A stretch of DNA of 64,000 bases, from positions 496,001-560,000 of the forward strand of contig NZ_BHVZ01000001.1 of assembly GCF_003865035.1 (NCBI RefSeq). The letters are read 5' to 3'. The translations under genes and the position numbers were made by a program. Below the pieces are notes generated by a model. The model saw only the letters and a program-made list of their open reading frames with translations. It had not been told where the DNA came from and searched no databases. The stretch is from Anaerotignum faecicola. GTDB lineage: Bacteria; Bacillota; Clostridia; Lachnospirales; Anaerotignaceae. The first letter of the stretch is position 1, and each line of letters begins with the position of its first letter. Positions 63,227 through 64,000 of this stretch are shown here, in pieces.

Positions 63227-64000
63227 TTATTCTGCATCATCCAGCAGATTCCGCATATCCTGCAAGCTGATAACCAACGTAGAAATATTATGCAGCAATG
63301 CAGATGTTGCAGGCATAAATACGCCGGCTACGCCAAACGCGATTAGCCCTGCATTGATGCCGACGATTGCACGATAATTTCTGTGAATTCTCTTCATCAG
63401 CAGGTTACTGAGCCGTTTCAGCTTTACCAGCTCATGCAAATCGTCCGCCGCAATCGTGATATCTGCGATTTCGCGGGCAATCTCTGCACCATCGCTGATA
63501 GCAATGCCGACATTTGCCGCAGACAACGCAGGAGAATCGTTAATGCCGTCGCCAATCATAATAACCTTGTTGCCCTTTTCTGTTTCCTTGCGTACAAATT
63601 CCGCCTTATCCTCCGGCAGAACCTCGGAAAAGTATTCCTCAATGCCGACCTTTTTTGCGATTGCTGCCGCGGTGTGCTCGTTATCCCCCGTCATCATTAC
63701 GATTCTTTTCAGACCAAGCGCCCTCAGATTGCTGATAACCTCTGCCGCCTCTGCACGCAGGGGGTCTTCAATGCAGATAACCGCCGCCAGCCTGCCGTCA
63801 ATTGCCAGATACAGGTGAGAATACTCCTTCGGCAGTGCATCGAATTTTTCCTGCTCCGCAGGGTCAATCGTGCATGCCTCATCTTCAAATACAAAATGGT
63901 AGCTGCCAATCACAACCTTCTGCCCTTCTACGGAAGATGCAATGCCGTGTGCAACGATATATTCCACCTTGGAATGGGTTTCTTCGTGCTCCAGACCTTT
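63227..64000 (-). CDS. Heavy-metal-translocating P1B-type ATPase, C-terminal part (partial)
   Basis: C-terminal 257 residues of a metal pump; the rest is past the window end. Visible: nucleotide-domain remainder (VVIGSYHFVFEDE), DPLRAEAAEVI, the P-domain TGDNEHTAAAIAKKVG and the hinge GDGINDSPALSAANVGIAI, and two C-terminal membrane helices (AIVGINAGLIAFGVAGVF and the following segment with LHNISTLVIS). Metal-specifying residues of helix 6 are out of view, so copper versus zinc/cadmium cannot be told. Confidence 0.9.
   Translation of the reverse strand, partial: KGLEHEETHSKVEYIVAHGIASSVEGQKVVIGSYHFVFEDEACTIDPAEQEKFDALPKEYSHLYLAIDGRLAAVICIEDPLRAEAAEVISNLRALGLKRIVMMTGDNEHTAAAIAKKVGIEEYFSEVLPEDKAEFVRKETEKGNKVIMIGDGINDSPALSAANVGIAISDGAEIAREIADITIAADDLHELVKLKRLSNLLMKRIHRNYRAIVGINAGLIAFGVAGVFMPATSALLHNISTLVISLQDMRNLLDDAE

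Overview
The window looks like a chromosomal segment of a spore-forming, low-to-mid GC Gram-positive anaerobe of the class Clostridia. A Lachnospirales or Anaerotignum-type organism is my best guess, from gene content only. Grounds: strong AGGAGG ribosome sites and TTGACA-N17-TATAAT promoters throughout; spoVT and lonB (sporulation genes); the gdpP-rplI-dnaB, der-plsY-gpsA and lon-engB gene orders; DUF5711, CBS/DRTGG-type pyrophosphatase and DUF2812 proteins common in Clostridia. Nearly all of it is ordinary core genome; I see no prophage, insertion sequence, integrase or CRISPR array.

Layout. 1-2.1 kb: truA (cut by the window edge) and the family II pyrophosphatase. 2.1-5.8 kb: a 23S rRNA gene standing alone, with its own strong promoter and followed by tRNA-Asn, tRNA-Glu and tRNA-Cys, plus a second tRNA-Cys unit; no 16S or 5S gene lies beside it. 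5.8-11.8 kb: CvpA, a DUF5711 propeller protein, glycogen synthase, oligoendopeptidase F. 11.8-12.5 kb: tRNA-Leu and an Arg-Gly-Arg tRNA operon. 12.5-20.1 kb: nucleotide and RNA housekeeping (YfcE-like phosphoesterase, rdgB, rph), two secreted copper-amine-oxidase-N proteins (one an amidase), a Lon-related AAA protease. 20.2-24.2 kb: tsaE-tsaB-rimI with a large membrane-anchored propeller protein. 24.3-31 kb: M23 peptidase, YdcF-like, DUF2161 nuclease-like, Xaa-Pro peptidase, alanyl-tRNA editing protein, AGCS symporter. 31-41.5 kb: engB-lon, lonB, mgtE, mscL, DUF2812. 41.6-46 kb: dnaB-rplI-gdpP. 46-56.5 kb: AI-2E exporter family, CPBP protease, spoVT, degV, gpsA-plsY-der, pgeF, an rnhB-yraN fusion, phzF. 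56.9-60.2 kb: a TPP-riboswitch-controlled thiamine salvage operon thiW-thiM-thiE-thiD. 60.2-64 kb: esterase, Ca/Na antiporter, an unrecognised protein with possible nuclease features, and the end of a metal P-type ATPase.

Most notable finding: the mgtE leader (about 39513 to 39261, minus strand). It has its own promoter, a 37-codon ORF with a good ribosome site and an acidic/proline patch (IPLEPEG), an intrinsic terminator ending about 16 nt before the mgtE start codon, and an 11-bp alternative helix between the leader ORF and the terminator's 5' arm. This has the architecture of translation-coupled attenuation, comparable in logic to mgtL of enterobacteria, where Firmicutes mgtE normally carries an M-box riboswitch. 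Function is inferred. Other points of interest are the orphan 23S unit with its processing stem, a structured region with a second small ORF after the TPP terminator, a palindrome array downstream of spoVT, a leader with terminator before tRNA-Leu, and likely sigma-F/sigma-G promoters on lonB and spoVT.
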